A model generated the notes under the pieces. The model did no database searches. It was given only the letters and a program-made list of their open reading frames with translations, and had not been told where the DNA came from. 64,000 nucleotides of DNA from Tachypleus tridentatus (taxonomy: Eukaryota > Arthropoda > Merostomata > Xiphosura > Limulidae): NCBI RefSeq assembly GCF_004210375.1, contig NC_134829.1, positions 58,024,107 through 58,088,106 on the forward strand. The letters run 5' to 3'. Position numbers and translations under genes: made by a program. Positions 47,601-57,000 of the stretch are shown piece after piece. Position 1 is the stretch's first letter; each line of letters begins with the position of its first letter.

Positions 47601-49100
47601 ATTACTGTCATTTAAGTGTATTGACATCTGAATTTGGTTTAGAACTGATTATTGTAATTTAAGTGTATTGACAAACATCTGAATTTGGTTTAGGAACTAA
47701 TTACTGTCATTTAAGTGTATTGACAAACATCTAAATTTGGTTTAGAACTGATTACTGTAATTTAAGTGTATTGACAAACATCTGAATTTGGTTTAGAACT
47801 GATTACTGTAATTTAAGTGTATTGACAAACATCTGAATTTGGTTTAGAACTGATTACTGTAATTTAAGTGTATTGACAAACATCTGAATTTGGTTTAGGA
47901 ACTGATTACTGTCATTTAAGTGTATTGACAAACATCCAAATTTGGTTTAGAACTGATTACTGTAATTTAAGTGTATTGACAAACATTTGAATTTGGTTTA
48001 GGAACTGATTACTGTCATTTAAGTGTATTGACAAACATATGAATTTGGTTTAGGAACTGATTACTGTCATTTAAGTGTATTGACAAACATCTGAATTTGG
48101 TTTATTGTTATGAAAATTTTGGGATGTAATATTTTTTGCCGTGGATTATAAGTGTCTTAATTAAGGTAAATTGTCAAAAATGTGTCTTGGAACTTATGAT
48201 TAATTATTTGATTGGTTTGTAATACGTCTTATAGCGATGGTTTAACGCTTTAAACACGTAGTCCTGAGTAAGTTAACTTTGGAAAGTTTAACTTTTTTAT
48301 GTGAAATGTACAATTGTTCTTGGTACGATAGTAATTTTCATTAACATTTTACATAAAACGTTATTTATGAGCAGTATTTTTCTTAGGAATGCGTTATGGA
48401 TATAGCAATGGGTATGAGCAGTACAAACGTTTGTAACCAAGGGTTGCAGCCACTTGGAACTCAGAGTGTGATGAATCAGATGCCGCAACTATCACAAAAT
48501 AACCCTACTCTTCCAAGTGGTAGCGAGAGATTTTTACCAGGTTTTGCTAACAGTTTTCAGAATCCTTTAACCACCACTAACAGATTTCAGAATCCTTTCA
48601 CCAACAGTAATGGTTTCCGGAATCCTTTACCTAACACTAACAGATTTCAGAATCCTTTTACCAGTGGTAACGGTCTTCAAAACCCTTTCACCAACAGTAA
48701 TGGTTTCCAATATCCTTTAACCAACAGCAACAGATTTCAGAATCCTTTCATTAGTAGTAATGGTTTTCGGAATCCTTTACCTAACACTAACAGATTTCAG
48801 AATCCTTTTACCAGTAGTAACGGTCTTCAAAACCCTTTCACCAACAGTAATGGTTTCCAATATCCTTTAACCAACAGCAACAGATTTCAGAATCCTTTTA
48901 CCAGTAGTAACGGTCTTCAAAACCCTTTCACCAACAGTAATGGTTTCCAATATCCTTTAACCAACAGCAACAGATTTCAGAATCCTTTCACCAGTAGTAA
49001 CGGGTTTCAAAATCCTTTCACCAGTAGTAATCAGTATCCACCGACAATACAGAATCCATTCCCTAGTACTTCCGGATTTGTTAACAACTTTGCTGGTTAA
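38550..49100 (+). CDS. Locus B: secreted cysteine-rich protein with Asn-Pro-Phe repeat tail (5 exons seen, one probably missing)
   Basis: Exons 38550-38631, 40061-40119, 42549-42587, 45096-45143 and 48387-49100 (TAA). As read they join in frame to 313 residues. Residues 1-16 (MKALLLLLIVVSSAVA) are a signal peptide with an AxA-type cleavage site. Cysteines fall at 27, 40, 51, 78 and 92. Residues from about 120 to the end are about 17 decapeptides of the form NxFQNPFTxS, with no cysteine. The phase 1 intron after the first cysteine, the Cys-Leu of exon 2, the Cys-Ile at position 4 of exon 3 and the Glu-Cys start of the last exon all match locus A, so the two are paralogues. Locus A has an exon with cysteines 3 and 4 between exons 2 and 3; here that interval holds a 500-N gap, so the true protein may be about 33 residues longer. 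TATA box at 38479, poly(A) signals at 49224 and 49283. Function unknown; an extracellular matrix, cuticle or adhesive role is a guess from composition. Confidence 0.7.
38969..39243 (+). mobile_element. SINE, family 1, full length, near consensus (intron 1 of locus B)
   Basis: Perfect 13-bp target duplication CTTATACAAAACG at 38956-38968 and 39244-39256. Confidence 0.95.
39460..39731 (+). mobile_element. SINE, family 1, full length (intron 1 of locus B)
   Basis: Flanks TACATTTCAG at 39450-39459 and TATATTTCAG at 39732-39741. Confidence 0.93.
40061..40119 (+). CDS. Locus B exon 2: cysteine 2
   Basis: Acceptor TTTCTAG, 59 nt completing a Tyr codon and reading APGSVKTQFESCLQNLPVM, donor GTAAGT. 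Phase 1 in, phase 0 out, as in the exon at 5552-5598. Confidence 0.7.
40330..40466 (-). mobile_element. SINE, family 1, diverged, cut by the gap
   Basis: Degenerate tail and middle on the minus strand run into the N block. Confidence 0.6.
40467..40966. other. Assembly gap, 500 N
   Basis: Exactly 500 N, so probably a placeholder of unknown true size. It lies in intron 2 of locus B and begins inside a SINE fragment. The missing exon of locus B may lie here. Confidence 0.98.
41525..42069 (+). pseudogene. hAT transposase C-terminal relic
   Basis: FKTIKPLAARF and, after a frameshift near 41820, SVSTFGCESCFNKLNLIQ, matching the hAT dimerisation region in which a Cys-Glu-x-x-Phe-x-x-Leu core follows the last catalytic residue. 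It lies within intron 2 of locus B. The upstream part is not recognisable; no inverted repeats seen. Confidence 0.65.
42549..42587 (+). CDS. Locus B exon 3: probable cysteine 5 (first half)
   Basis: Acceptor TGATTAG, 13 codons TRTCIGVNALTQL, donor GTGAGT. Cys in position 4 followed by Ile matches WASCI and WVNCV of locus A. Confidence 0.6.
42588..43380. other. Intron of locus B, no feature seen
   Basis: AT-rich unique sequence. Confidence 0.4.
43385..43985. repeat. 36-bp minisatellite, about 10 good copies plus degenerate ones
   Basis: Unit TTTGAATCACACAAGTACTG plus TTTTAGTCTGTCTTAC, best from 43590. Period divisible by three keeps one frame open (LNHTSTVLVCLT); intronic, so not taken as coding. 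Confidence 0.92.
43990..44820. other. Intron of locus B, no gene seen
   Basis: Includes short repeats of TAACACTTAACACTTAC at 44386-44430. Confidence 0.4.
44826..45095. repeat. 42-43-bp minisatellite, about 6.4 copies, ending at the exon 4 acceptor
   Basis: Unit CTCTGTGTAACTTTTAACAA plus GTATTCTAGACTTCAAGTTGTT. The final partial unit CTGTGTAATTTATAG supplies the 3' splice site of exon 4. Confidence 0.9.
45096..45143 (+). CDS. Locus B exon 4
   Basis: Acceptor TTATAG, 16 codons KNEFSEADYFKTEKFE, donor GTGAGT; phase 0 on both sides. The acceptor is the end of a tandem array (44826-45095), and a second array starts about 45 nt after the donor. It would be the second half of the cysteine 5 exon, split by an intron not found in locus A. 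Confidence 0.6.
45190..45800. repeat. 34-36-bp minisatellite, about 17 copies
   Basis: Unit GACACATAAGCACTTGTATT plus TTACATATTAATAA. Starts about 45 nt after the exon 4 donor. Confidence 0.95.
46224..46484 (-). mobile_element. SINE, family 1, full length
   Basis: Minus-strand copy in the last intron of locus B; head end degraded (CCATGTCAAGG). Confidence 0.88.
46485..47170. other. Intron of locus B, no feature seen
   Basis: AT-rich unique sequence. Confidence 0.4.
47172..47447 (+). mobile_element. SINE, family 1, full length
   Basis: Head TTTTGGCCAAGTGGTTAAGG, box B GGGTTCGAATCG. Confidence 0.9.
47585..48106. repeat. 51-52-bp minisatellite, about 10 copies
   Basis: Unit AACTGATTACTGTCATTTAA plus GTGTATTGACAAACATCTGAATTTGGTTTAG. 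Lies about 280 bp before exon 5 of locus B. Confidence 0.95.
48387..49100 (+). CDS. Locus B exon 5: cysteine 6 and Asn/Phe/Pro/Thr/Ser repeat tail
   Basis: Acceptor TTCTTAG, then ECVMDIAMGM, a further Cys (NVC), a Gln/Asn/Pro-rich stretch, and from about 48540 the decapeptide repeats. The repeats cycle as RFQNPF, GLQNPF, GFQYPL, a 90-bp unit seen at about 48661, 48811 and 48901. Codons vary at third positions while the peptide is kept, unlike the non-coding arrays nearby. Ends with TAA. Confidence 0.75.
   Translation, partial: ECVMDIAMGMSSTNVCNQGLQPLGTQSVMNQMPQLSQNNPTLPSGSERFLPGFANSFQNPLTTTNRFQNPFTNSNGFRNPLPNTNRFQNPFTSGNGLQNPFTNSNGFQYPLTNSNRFQNPFISSNGFRNPLPNTNRFQNPFTSSNGLQNPFTNSNGFQYPLTNSNRFQNPFTSSNGLQNPFTNSNGFQYPLTNSNRFQNPFTSSNGFQNPFTSSNQYPPTIQNPFPSTSGFVNNFAG
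48540..49055 (+). repeat. Coding decapeptide repeat of locus B
   Basis: About 17 copies of a 30-bp unit encoding [N/S]xFQNPFTxS, in a 90-bp higher-order pattern. The period is a multiple of three and the frame stays intact throughout. Confidence 0.85.
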
Positions 49101-49223
49101 GGAAAGTTTAGAACATGATACAAACCTTTTTGTATACGAAGTTTCTTATTTTATTTGGTTCGTAATCTTTTATGGTTTAGAAGTACTTTATCAATTTTTA
49201 ACTATCAACACTATATGTACATG

Positions 49224-49288
49224 AATAAATAAACTGAATTGTTATTACGTATTGTTCAACGTCCCATTTACTTAACTACATAAATAAA
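49224..49288 (+). terminator. Poly(A) signals of locus B
   Basis: AATAAA at 49224, overlapping AATAAA at 49228, and a third at 49283, 124-188 nt after the stop. A SINE follows at 49304. Confidence 0.5.
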
Positions 49289-49303
49289 ACAATACCAAAA
49301 AAA

Positions 49304-49579
49304 GTTTGTTTGTTTTTTAATTTCGCGCAAAGCTACTCGAGGGCTATTTGCGTTAGCCGTCCCTAATTTAGCAGTGTAAGACTAAAGGAAAGGCAGCTAG
49401 TCATCACCACCCATCGCCAACTCTTGGGCTGCTCTTTTACCAACGAATAGTGAGATTTACTGTCACATTGTAACGCCCACACGGCTGAAAGGGCAAGCAT
49501 GTGTAGTGTGAGAGGGATTCGAACCCGCGAACCTCAGATTATGATTCGAGTGCTTTAACCACCGCCCTGTTCCGGGCCG
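49304..49579 (-). mobile_element. SINE, family 1, full length
   Basis: Minus-strand copy just after the poly(A) signals of locus B, bordering the repeat shared with 60.3 kb. Confidence 0.9.
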
Positions 49580-49583
49580 GCAA

Positions 49584-49698
49584 ACCTCTCTCTTTGGACT
49601 TTATTTACCACAGAGGATGTAACTTGTAACAAAATAATACAGAACTGTTTGTGATCTTTTTTTTATCTTGAGAGCTATTACAATGTATACAAACATTA
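49584..49698 (+). repeat. Dispersed repeat copy 1 (split by the CACTA element; resumes 51426-51450)
   Basis: Shares long blocks, such as GAGGATGTAACTT and AATAATACAGAACTGTTTG, with the reverse complement of 60275-60398. Confidence 0.85.
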
Positions 49699-49990
49699 CA
49701 CTATGTAACACAAATTTTGTACCTGGATAATATGTTATTTCTTAATTGCTTATGTTGTAAAATTACAGAAAATGGTCATTATTCCCTTCAAACTTTGCTT
49801 TTGTGATCTGGATACTGAAATTTATAAAGTAACCTATTTTCTATATAAAAACGGGCAAATTTACACATTTTCATTTACATAAGGTCTGAATGAAACAACA
49901 TATAAATCAAGATTTACATATATTTATACTAAAGTTATACAAAAATGTTTATAAGTGAGTAGTTTTCGAGATTTGCAACTATAATGTAAA

Positions 49991-51150
49991 TCACTTTCTA
50001 TGTATCAGCCCAGAAGTATAGTCTCCAATCATGTTTTCGTTATACGCTCTTTGGTAGCAGCGTTCAAAGTCCAGTATATCTTGGTGGAAGCGCTCGTCTT
50101 GCTCTACTGAGTATGCTTCCATGTTCTTCTTGAATTTATCAAGATGAGCGTCAAGGATATGGACTTTCATGGTCATCCTGCAGCCCATTTTGCCGTAATT
50201 TTTCACTAAAGCCTCATAATTTTCGGCCTTGTGATTGCCAAAGAAGCCCCGAACCACTGAGATAAAACTACCCCAAGCTTTTTTTCCTTCCTACTGAGCT
50301 TCTTGGGGAATTCTGTGCACTCCAAGATCTTCTTTACTTGTGGTCAAACGAAGACATCAGCTTTGACCTTTGCCTCAGACAGCTTAGGGAAGAAGTCTCG
50401 AAAGTACTTGAAGGCTTCAGACTCCTTATCAAGAGTTGTGACAAATTGTTTCATAAGACCCAATTTTATGTGCAATGGTGGGAACAAGTAGCAATTGCTT
50501 GAGTGGTCAGTAGGTTCACTCCAAATTCTTGGAATAGCGAACTTCATGGCTTTCTTTTCCCCTCTGTACCATCCTGCAAAAGAGCAAAATAAAATTGTTA
50601 TTATGAAGAATATATTTATTTCATCCACAACTAATGTATAAGAGGTTCATGCAAAATATTTTATATGTGATATTTTTTCTATACTACTGGAAATTAAAAT
50701 AAAATAAATTAAAAGATATTTACATTTTGAAAGGTCTAAAATTTGTATAATATAAAATCTTACTACTCAAGCAAGTAAAAATTGTCCGTCTTACCTTGCA
50801 GTCCCCCGCTAGTATTGCGGTATGTCTTCGAATTTACAACCCTAAAAGTAGGGGTTCGATTCCCCTCGGTGGGCTCAGCAGATATCCCGATGTGGCTTTG
50901 CTATAAGAAAGCACACACTCACTTACCTTAGAGAGTATTTTTGCAGTTTTCGCAGGTAAAGTGAGGTTCCCAGAGTTTGTCTTGATCTCTAACAGGCATG
51001 CCTTGTAGGTTTCACACAGTACTTTTTCGCTCTTGTCTTGATAAATTGGCCATATACTTAGCAGAATGCGTCTGGAGAATGCTTGCAGCTTCTTGATTCC
51101 ATCTCTGATAAAATCAGATAGGTCTATGCGTTCACTTAGGCAGCTAAAAC
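49991..51150 (-). pseudogene. CACTA-element ORF, broken, with an intron (FHQDI-type protein)
   Basis: Minus strand. Upstream exon ends at 50927 with FTCENCKNTL and a TAA where a sense codon is expected; donor AAG|GTAAG. The intron 50926-50574 ends TTTTGCAG. The downstream exon from 50573 reads GWYRGEKKAMKFAIPRIW, then LGLMKQFV, a TGA at 50344-50346, a frameshift before 50257, then GCRMTMKVHILDAHLDKF and ERFHQDILDFER, ending at 49991-49993. I know similar proteins as repetitive, unnamed ORFs in invertebrate genomes; no catalytic motif is assigned. Two nonsense codons, a frameshift and an apparent deletion show it is dead. Confidence 0.65.
50798..50921 (+). mobile_element. SINE, family 2, inserted at the ORF's splice donor
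   Basis: Target duplication CTTACCTT at 50790-50797 and 50922-50929; on the minus strand this is AAGGTAAG, the donor itself. Box B GGTTCGATTCC intact. Confidence 0.88.
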
Positions 51151-51429
51151 TAAACTGAAGTGGTGAGTGGTGAGCTCCTGAAAGTTTTACGGAAAGTTCT
51201 AGAAAATTCTTGTAAGTTCGAGAAATTTCTCTATCAGCTACTCAGCACTGAATCTACCTGGAATATTCTGGAAAATGGGTAAATTTGAAAATTTCATCAC
51301 CCATGTTACAAAAGCAAAGTTTGAAGAGAAAAATAGGTCTTTTCCATTTACTTTAGGCATAAGCAATCGGGAAATAACACTTTCTGTCCAGGAACAAGAA
51401 AAAGTAAAAATTTTGTTACATAGTGTTAT

Positions 51430-52070
51430 TGTTTCGCTGTTGTTCTACCATTAATACGTGGTTATGGTACTAAAGATATAGCTGTACTGGCTTTGACTTA
51501 TATAAAATATGAAAAACATAGAGAATCACAAAATGTTTTATGATTAGCTACAGAAACAAATAGATGGAATATAGAAGCAGCTAATAAACATAATTTTATT
51601 TAAAGTTGAAATGATAAAAAGCATAAATACGATTTATTTCTAGCTTTATTATCAAGAATATATGAATACAAAAAAAACAAAAAACATTTGCTGCTCCAGA
51701 AAGCGACAAGCTTTAACATAAACGTATGGTGACGTCACAAGTACGTCATTGCACTAAAGTTCAACGTGTAACTTGACGTGTTAATTATGTAAATTACTTC
51801 TTTTTGAAGCTCATTTTCACGGAAAGATATGTACGTTAACTTAGTCAATTGTTTTCATTATATTAATCTGATTACACTATGAGTTTCTGCCATATAACAG
51901 TGTGTGTATGTATATAAATATACATTTTTTTTACGATCCATACAACGAAGAGCAGATGATGTCACAGGGAACGACTACCTAGTACCAAATGTCTTTTACA
52001 ACAACAGTTGTTGTGGTGTGAACAACTTTTCTAAGATGGCAAAGCATAATTATAGCAAATCAGACTTGTT
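51430..52070. other. No gene seen; CRE-like palindrome at 51730-51737
   Basis: TGACGTCA at 51730 is a perfect cAMP-response-type palindrome but has no gene beside it that I can support. Confidence 0.35.
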
Positions 52071-52073
52071 ATA

Positions 52074-52232
52074 TTGGCCAAGAATAGCCAGTTGGTTAGG
52101 GCGCTTGACTCGTAATCTAAGATTGCGGGTTGGTGATGGCTAGCTGCCTTCCCTCTAGTCTTACACTGCTAAGTAAGGAAAGGCTAGCGCAGATAGCTCT
52201 CGTTTCAGCTTTGCGCAAAATTAAAAAAAACA
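52074..52232 (+). mobile_element. SINE, family 1, internally deleted
   Basis: The head joins directly to GGTGATGGCTAGCTGCC; the usual middle segment is absent, perhaps by recombination between GGT-rich stretches. Confidence 0.85.
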
Positions 52233-52234
52233 AA

Positions 52235-53030
52235 TATACTTGTTGTACGACATCAGAATTAACTATATCATATTTTAACACTACATTCTTTATCGATGCC
52301 GTCATGGATTTTGAAGAATTAAAGGAGTATGCAATATTAGTACCTTAACAAAATTATGTTTGTCATATAAATTGCCGACGACGCATTTTGATCAATCCAG
52401 AGCTCATCTTATGACAAGTATTATGACCTGTCATGCTTCACCAGCTTGAAAAAAGGCGTTCACGTCATAACATACATTGTTGTAAAAGAAAAATAAATGT
52501 TTTTACAGACATATTATTGTGAACTAATGTTCTATTTGTTGTATCCCAGCTGGTCAGATGACCTTTGGATTAAGCCAAACGCGTTATCAACAGTAGATAT
52601 GGTGAACATATTATGGTTAAAACTATTATTATATAGTCTTATAATCCTTGAAAATCCCTAAAGAACGAGCTGAGTGATTTATTGTCAAAAATATAATAAG
52701 TTCGACTCAAAATATCTACTACGTATACACATAAGTGGAAAACATGATTAAGCACGCGAGATGTAAGGTACATTTAAAAACTAATATTTCTATAAAATAG
52801 CACATAAATGGAATCTCACATATAAAATGTGATAAGGCTTAATCTCTATTCAGAAGCAGAGACATCTATAGTAAATATGAAATGTTGTAAAACAGATAAA
52901 TAAAACTAAAAAAATCTACTCGAAAGCTGTTTGTCTGGACTTTTATCTAAAGTGTATAGAGGAATTCCTCTCCACACAACATGTATGAAAACTATACTCG
53001 TTAATTTTCGTTGCAAAAGTACGTAATGTT
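52235..53030. other. No gene seen
   Basis: AT-rich unique sequence. Confidence 0.4.
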
Positions 53031-53033
53031 AGT

Positions 53034-53318
53034 GTTTGTTTTTCCTTTGTTTTTCGAATTTCCCGCAAAGTTACTCGAGGGCTATCTGTGCTAGTCGTCC
53101 CTAATTTAGCAGTGTAAGACTAGAGTGAAGGCAGCTAGTCATCACCACCAACCGCCAACTTGTGGGTTATTCTTTTACCAACGAATAGTGGGATTGAGAG
53201 TCAAATTATAATGCCCTCACGGCTGAAAGGGCGAGAGTATGTTTGATATGACGGGATTCGAACCTGCGACCCTCGGATAACGAGTCGAGCACCTTAACCA
53301 CCCGGCCATGCCGGGCCC
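53034..53318 (-). mobile_element. SINE, family 1, full length
   Basis: Ends GGCCATGCCGGGCC on the + strand; near consensus. Confidence 0.92.
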
Positions 53319-53319
53319 T

Positions 53320-54040
53320 TTATTACGAAAAAGGTATTGAGTGTTTATAATAAAAACATTACAGTTCCCTATTTTTGTTTAAAGTGGTATTTGCATATTT
53401 TGTTTCGGTTTATTTACGCTCCACTACAAATGATATATTTTAAAATATTTTTCTTTAGTCCAAAAAATATTATATTTTAAAACTTTTAATACACGAAATA
53501 TCGTATCGAGTGAATTTTTATCTTCTATTTTTTTTAACAAAATAATAAAATATGGCAAAAGTTGTAATCTGTCACGTTAATAACTTTCATCTGTCAAAAA
53601 AATAACTTTTTCTCTCATTTTATGTCTAACGTGTATGTTGGTTTAAACATAAACTCCGCACGATTTTTATTGAAAAACCAAAAACTTTTGAAAGCGAACG
53701 CCTTAAGCCTACTTTTACAAAATTATTCTAATCACGTGACTTAACGGGTGATTTCTTTATATAGTTTTGGATATCTTCGTGTTTTAAAATTTCGTGTCTG
53801 ATTCATTTATGGTTCCTAAATATCACACATCAAGGTGCTCATCTCAGGTAAAGTAACTTAAAAACATTTCAAGCAGCTGTTTTTGTAATTATTACTCATG
53901 CATTGATTGATATTTCTTGAAACTAGGGCAAATTTCGAGTTTTTCCGGAATTTTAAAGAAAAGCCAGAATTTTAATTTTATTTTCATTTAAGGGAAAATA
54001 AGCTGGAAAAAACCACCAATGATACTGATGTTGTTTCCTG
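53320..54040. other. No gene supported
   Basis: Contains a CACGTG box (about 53733) and a short ATG frame at 53810 followed by CAG|GTAAAG; too short to call. Confidence 0.3.
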
Positions 54041-54042
54041 TA

Positions 54043-56335
54043 TTTACTGGATCATGGTTTTTTTTTCCTGTATGTACTGGATCATGTCTTTGTCTCTTGT
54101 ATTTGTTGGATCATGTTTTTGTTTCTTGTATTTGTTTCCCGTATTTGTTGGGTCATGTTTTTGTTTCTTGTATTTGTTTCCTGTAGTTGTTGGGTCATGT
54201 TGTTGTTTCTTGTATTTGTTTCCTGTATTTGTTATGTCATGTTTTTGTTTCTTGTATTTGATGGATCATGTTTTTGTTTGTAGTATTTGATGGATCATGT
54301 GTTTGTTTCTTGTATTTGTTTCCTGTATTTGTTGGGTAGTGTTTTTGTTTCTTGTATTTGATGGATCATGTTTTTTTTCTTGTATTTGATGGATCATGTT
54401 TTTGTTTCTTGTATTTGTTTCTGTGTTTGTTGGGTCATGTTTTTGTTTCTTGTATTTGTTGGGTCATGTTTTTGTTTCTTGTATTTGCTTCCTGTATTTG
54501 TTAGGTCATGTTTTTGTTTCTTGTATTTGATGGATCATTTTTTGTTTCTTGTATATGTTGGATCATGCATGTATTTGTTTCTTGTATTGGATGAATCATG
54601 TTTTTGTTTTGTGTATTTGATGAAACATGTTTTTTTTCTTGTATTTGTTTCCTGTATTTGTTGGGTCATGTTTTTGTTTTTTGTATTTGTTTCCTGTATT
54701 TGTTGGGTCATGTTTTTGTTTCTTGTATTTGTTTCTTGTATTGGATGAATCATGTTTTTGTTTTGTGTATTTGATGAAACATGTTTTTTTTCTTGTATTT
54801 GTTTCCTGTATTTGTTGGGTCATGTTTTTGTTTTTTGTATTTGTTTCCTGTATTTGTTGGGTCATGTTTTTGTTTCTTGTATTTGTTTCCTGTATTTGTT
54901 AGGTCATGTTTTTGTTTCTTGTATTTGTTTCCTGTATTTGTTAGGTCATGTTTTTGTTTCTTGTATTTGTTTCCTGTATTTGTTAGGTCATGTTTTTGTT
55001 TCTTGTATTTGTTTCCTGTATTTGTTAGGTCATGTTTTTGTTTCTTGTATTTGTTTCCTGTATTTGTTAGGTCATGTTTTTGTTTCTTGTATTTGTTTCC
55101 TGTATTTGTTAGGTCATGTTTTTCTTTCTTTTATTTGATGGATCATGTTTTTGTTTCTTATATATCTTGGATCATGCATGTATTTGTTTCCTGTATTTGT
55201 TGGGTCATGTTTTTGTTTCTTATATATGTTGGATAATGCATGTATTTGTTTTTTGTATTTGCTTCCTGTATTTGTTGGGTCGTGTTTTTGTTTCTTGTAT
55301 TTGATGAATCATGTTTTTATTTCTTGTATTTGATGGATCATGTTTTTGTTTCTTGTATTTGTTTCCTGTGTTTGTTGGGTCATGTTTTTGTTTCCTGTAT
55401 TTGTTGGGTCATGTTTTTGTTTCTTGCATTTGCTTCCTGTATTTGTTAGGTCATGTTTTTGTTTCTTGTATTTGATGAATCATGTTTTTGTTTTTTTGTA
55501 TTTGATGAATCATGTTTTTGTTTCTTGTATTTGTTTCCTGTATTTGATGAATCATGTTTTTGTTTCTTGTATTTGTTTCCTGTATTTGTTGGGTCATGTT
55601 TTTGTTACTTGTATTTGATGTATCATGTTTTTGTTTCCTGTATTTGTTAGGTCATGTTTTTGTTTCTTGTATTTGTTTTCTATATATGTTGGATTATGTT
55701 TTTATTTTTTGGATTTGATGGATCATGTTTTTGTTTCTTCAAAATGTTGGGTCATATTTTTGTTTCTTGTATTTGTTGGGTCATGTTTTTGTTTCTTGTA
55801 TTTGTCGAATCATGTTTTAGTTCCTTGTATTTGTTGGATCATGTCTTTCTTTCTTGTATTTGTTGGATCATGTTTTTGTTTCTTTTATTTGTTAGATCAT
55901 GTTTTTGTTTCTTGTATTTTTTGGGTCATGTTTCTGTTTCTTGTATTTGTTTCCTGTATTTATTGGATCATGTTTTTGTTTTTTGTATTTGTTGGGTCAT
56001 GTTTTTGTTTCCTGTATTTATTGGGTCATGTTTTTGTTTCTTGCATTTGTTGGTTCGTTTTTTTGTCTCTTGTATTTGTCGTATTATGTTTTTATCTCTT
56101 GAATTTATCGGATCATGTCTTTATCTCTTGTATTTGTTGGATCATGTTTTTGGCTCTTGTATTTGTTGGATCATGTTTTTGTCTCTTGTATTTGTGGATC
56201 ATGTTTTTGTTTCCTGTATTTGATTGATCATGTCATTGTTAATTGTATTTGTTTCCTGTATTTGATTGATCATGTCTTTGTTTATTGTATTCGTTTCCTG
56301 TATTTGTGGATCATGTTTTTCTTTCTTTTTTTTCT
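54043..56335. repeat. T-rich minisatellite, 29-bp and 42-bp units
   Basis: Basic unit GTTTCTTGTATTTGTTGGGT plus CATGTTTTT (29 bp), with a 13-bp GTTTCCTGTATTT insert giving 42-bp units. Open frames rich in Phe, Cys, Leu and Val are by-products. It ends in a pyrimidine tract and TTCTTCAG. Confidence 0.93.
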
Positions 56336-56339
56336 TCAG

Positions 56340-56790
56340 ATTAAGCCATCGAAGCCAACGTACAACAGTTGTTCAATTGTAATAAGGAAGTTTTTTTACA
56401 TAAAGAAATCCACATCGAGCTATGAAACTCTACTTAGAACGCAACTAACTATAAACTAACAGTAACTGTACTTAGAACACAACATGTTAACTGTAAACAA
56501 TGAGGTTATAATTAAGTTGTACTGTTGATTTTAAGTCTAACAATGAATAACTATTGTTATTCTTTCATTTGTGAAACCTCCAGCGCATGCGTTTATAATT
56601 TTTGTTATCGAAATCCAGACCTTTTGTAAAACATAAAAAATGCGCTATAAATTAATATAAAATTTAAATAGATTATAGCATATGAAGTCAACACAATTCT
56701 TAGTCTAAACATAGACCAAAATAGAAAATAACTAAAAAACCATTGAAAGCAACCATGATATCAACTTTTGGTACTGTATTTACAAACGTC
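56340..56790. other. No gene supported; possible exon at 56340-56459
   Basis: After the array's TTCTTCAG, 39 codons stay open to a TAA at 56457-56459. No homology recognised. Confidence 0.2.
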
Positions 56791-56886
56791 TCTCGGTGGT
56801 TCAGGGCTAAGTTTAAGGACTTACAATATATAAACTCGGGGTTAGATTTTTTGCGTTGGACATGTGTAGCTTTGCACTATGAAACA
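56790..56886 (+). mobile_element. SINE, family 2, diverged
   Basis: CTCTCGGTGGTTCAGGGCTA head, GGACTTACAA, tail GTGTAGCTTTG. Confidence 0.65.
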
Positions 56887-57000
56887 GCAACTCCGAATTT
56901 CGAATCAATGTAGTATTAATGGAGAACATTCAATTAATATATAATCTTATTGGTTTCATATTAGCGTTTAGCGTCTTTTTTTTCTTTCCTTTCTTTTTAG

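Larger units (their letters stand above)
49699..51425. mobile_element. CACTA-type DNA transposon, 1.7 kb
   Basis: Ends CACTATGTAACA and, on the right, TGTTACATAGTG, within imperfect inverted repeats of about 110 bp that include ACTTTGCTTTTGTRA. TTA flanks both sides, and an empty related site (60.29 kb) confirms the 3-bp duplication. Carries a broken minus-strand ORF of the FHQD family and a family 2 SINE. Confidence 0.85.

Noticed and set aside
50303..50491. 62-codon + strand frame opposite the transposon ORF
   Set aside because: Antisense shadow of the minus-strand relic.
51730..51737. CRE palindrome as evidence of a promoter
   Set aside because: An 8-bp site is expected by chance at this scale and no supported gene starts nearby.
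54054..56459. Many Cys/Phe/Leu-rich frames that look like membrane proteins
   Set aside because: Produced by the T-rich 29/42-bp minisatellite; frames shift with unit length.
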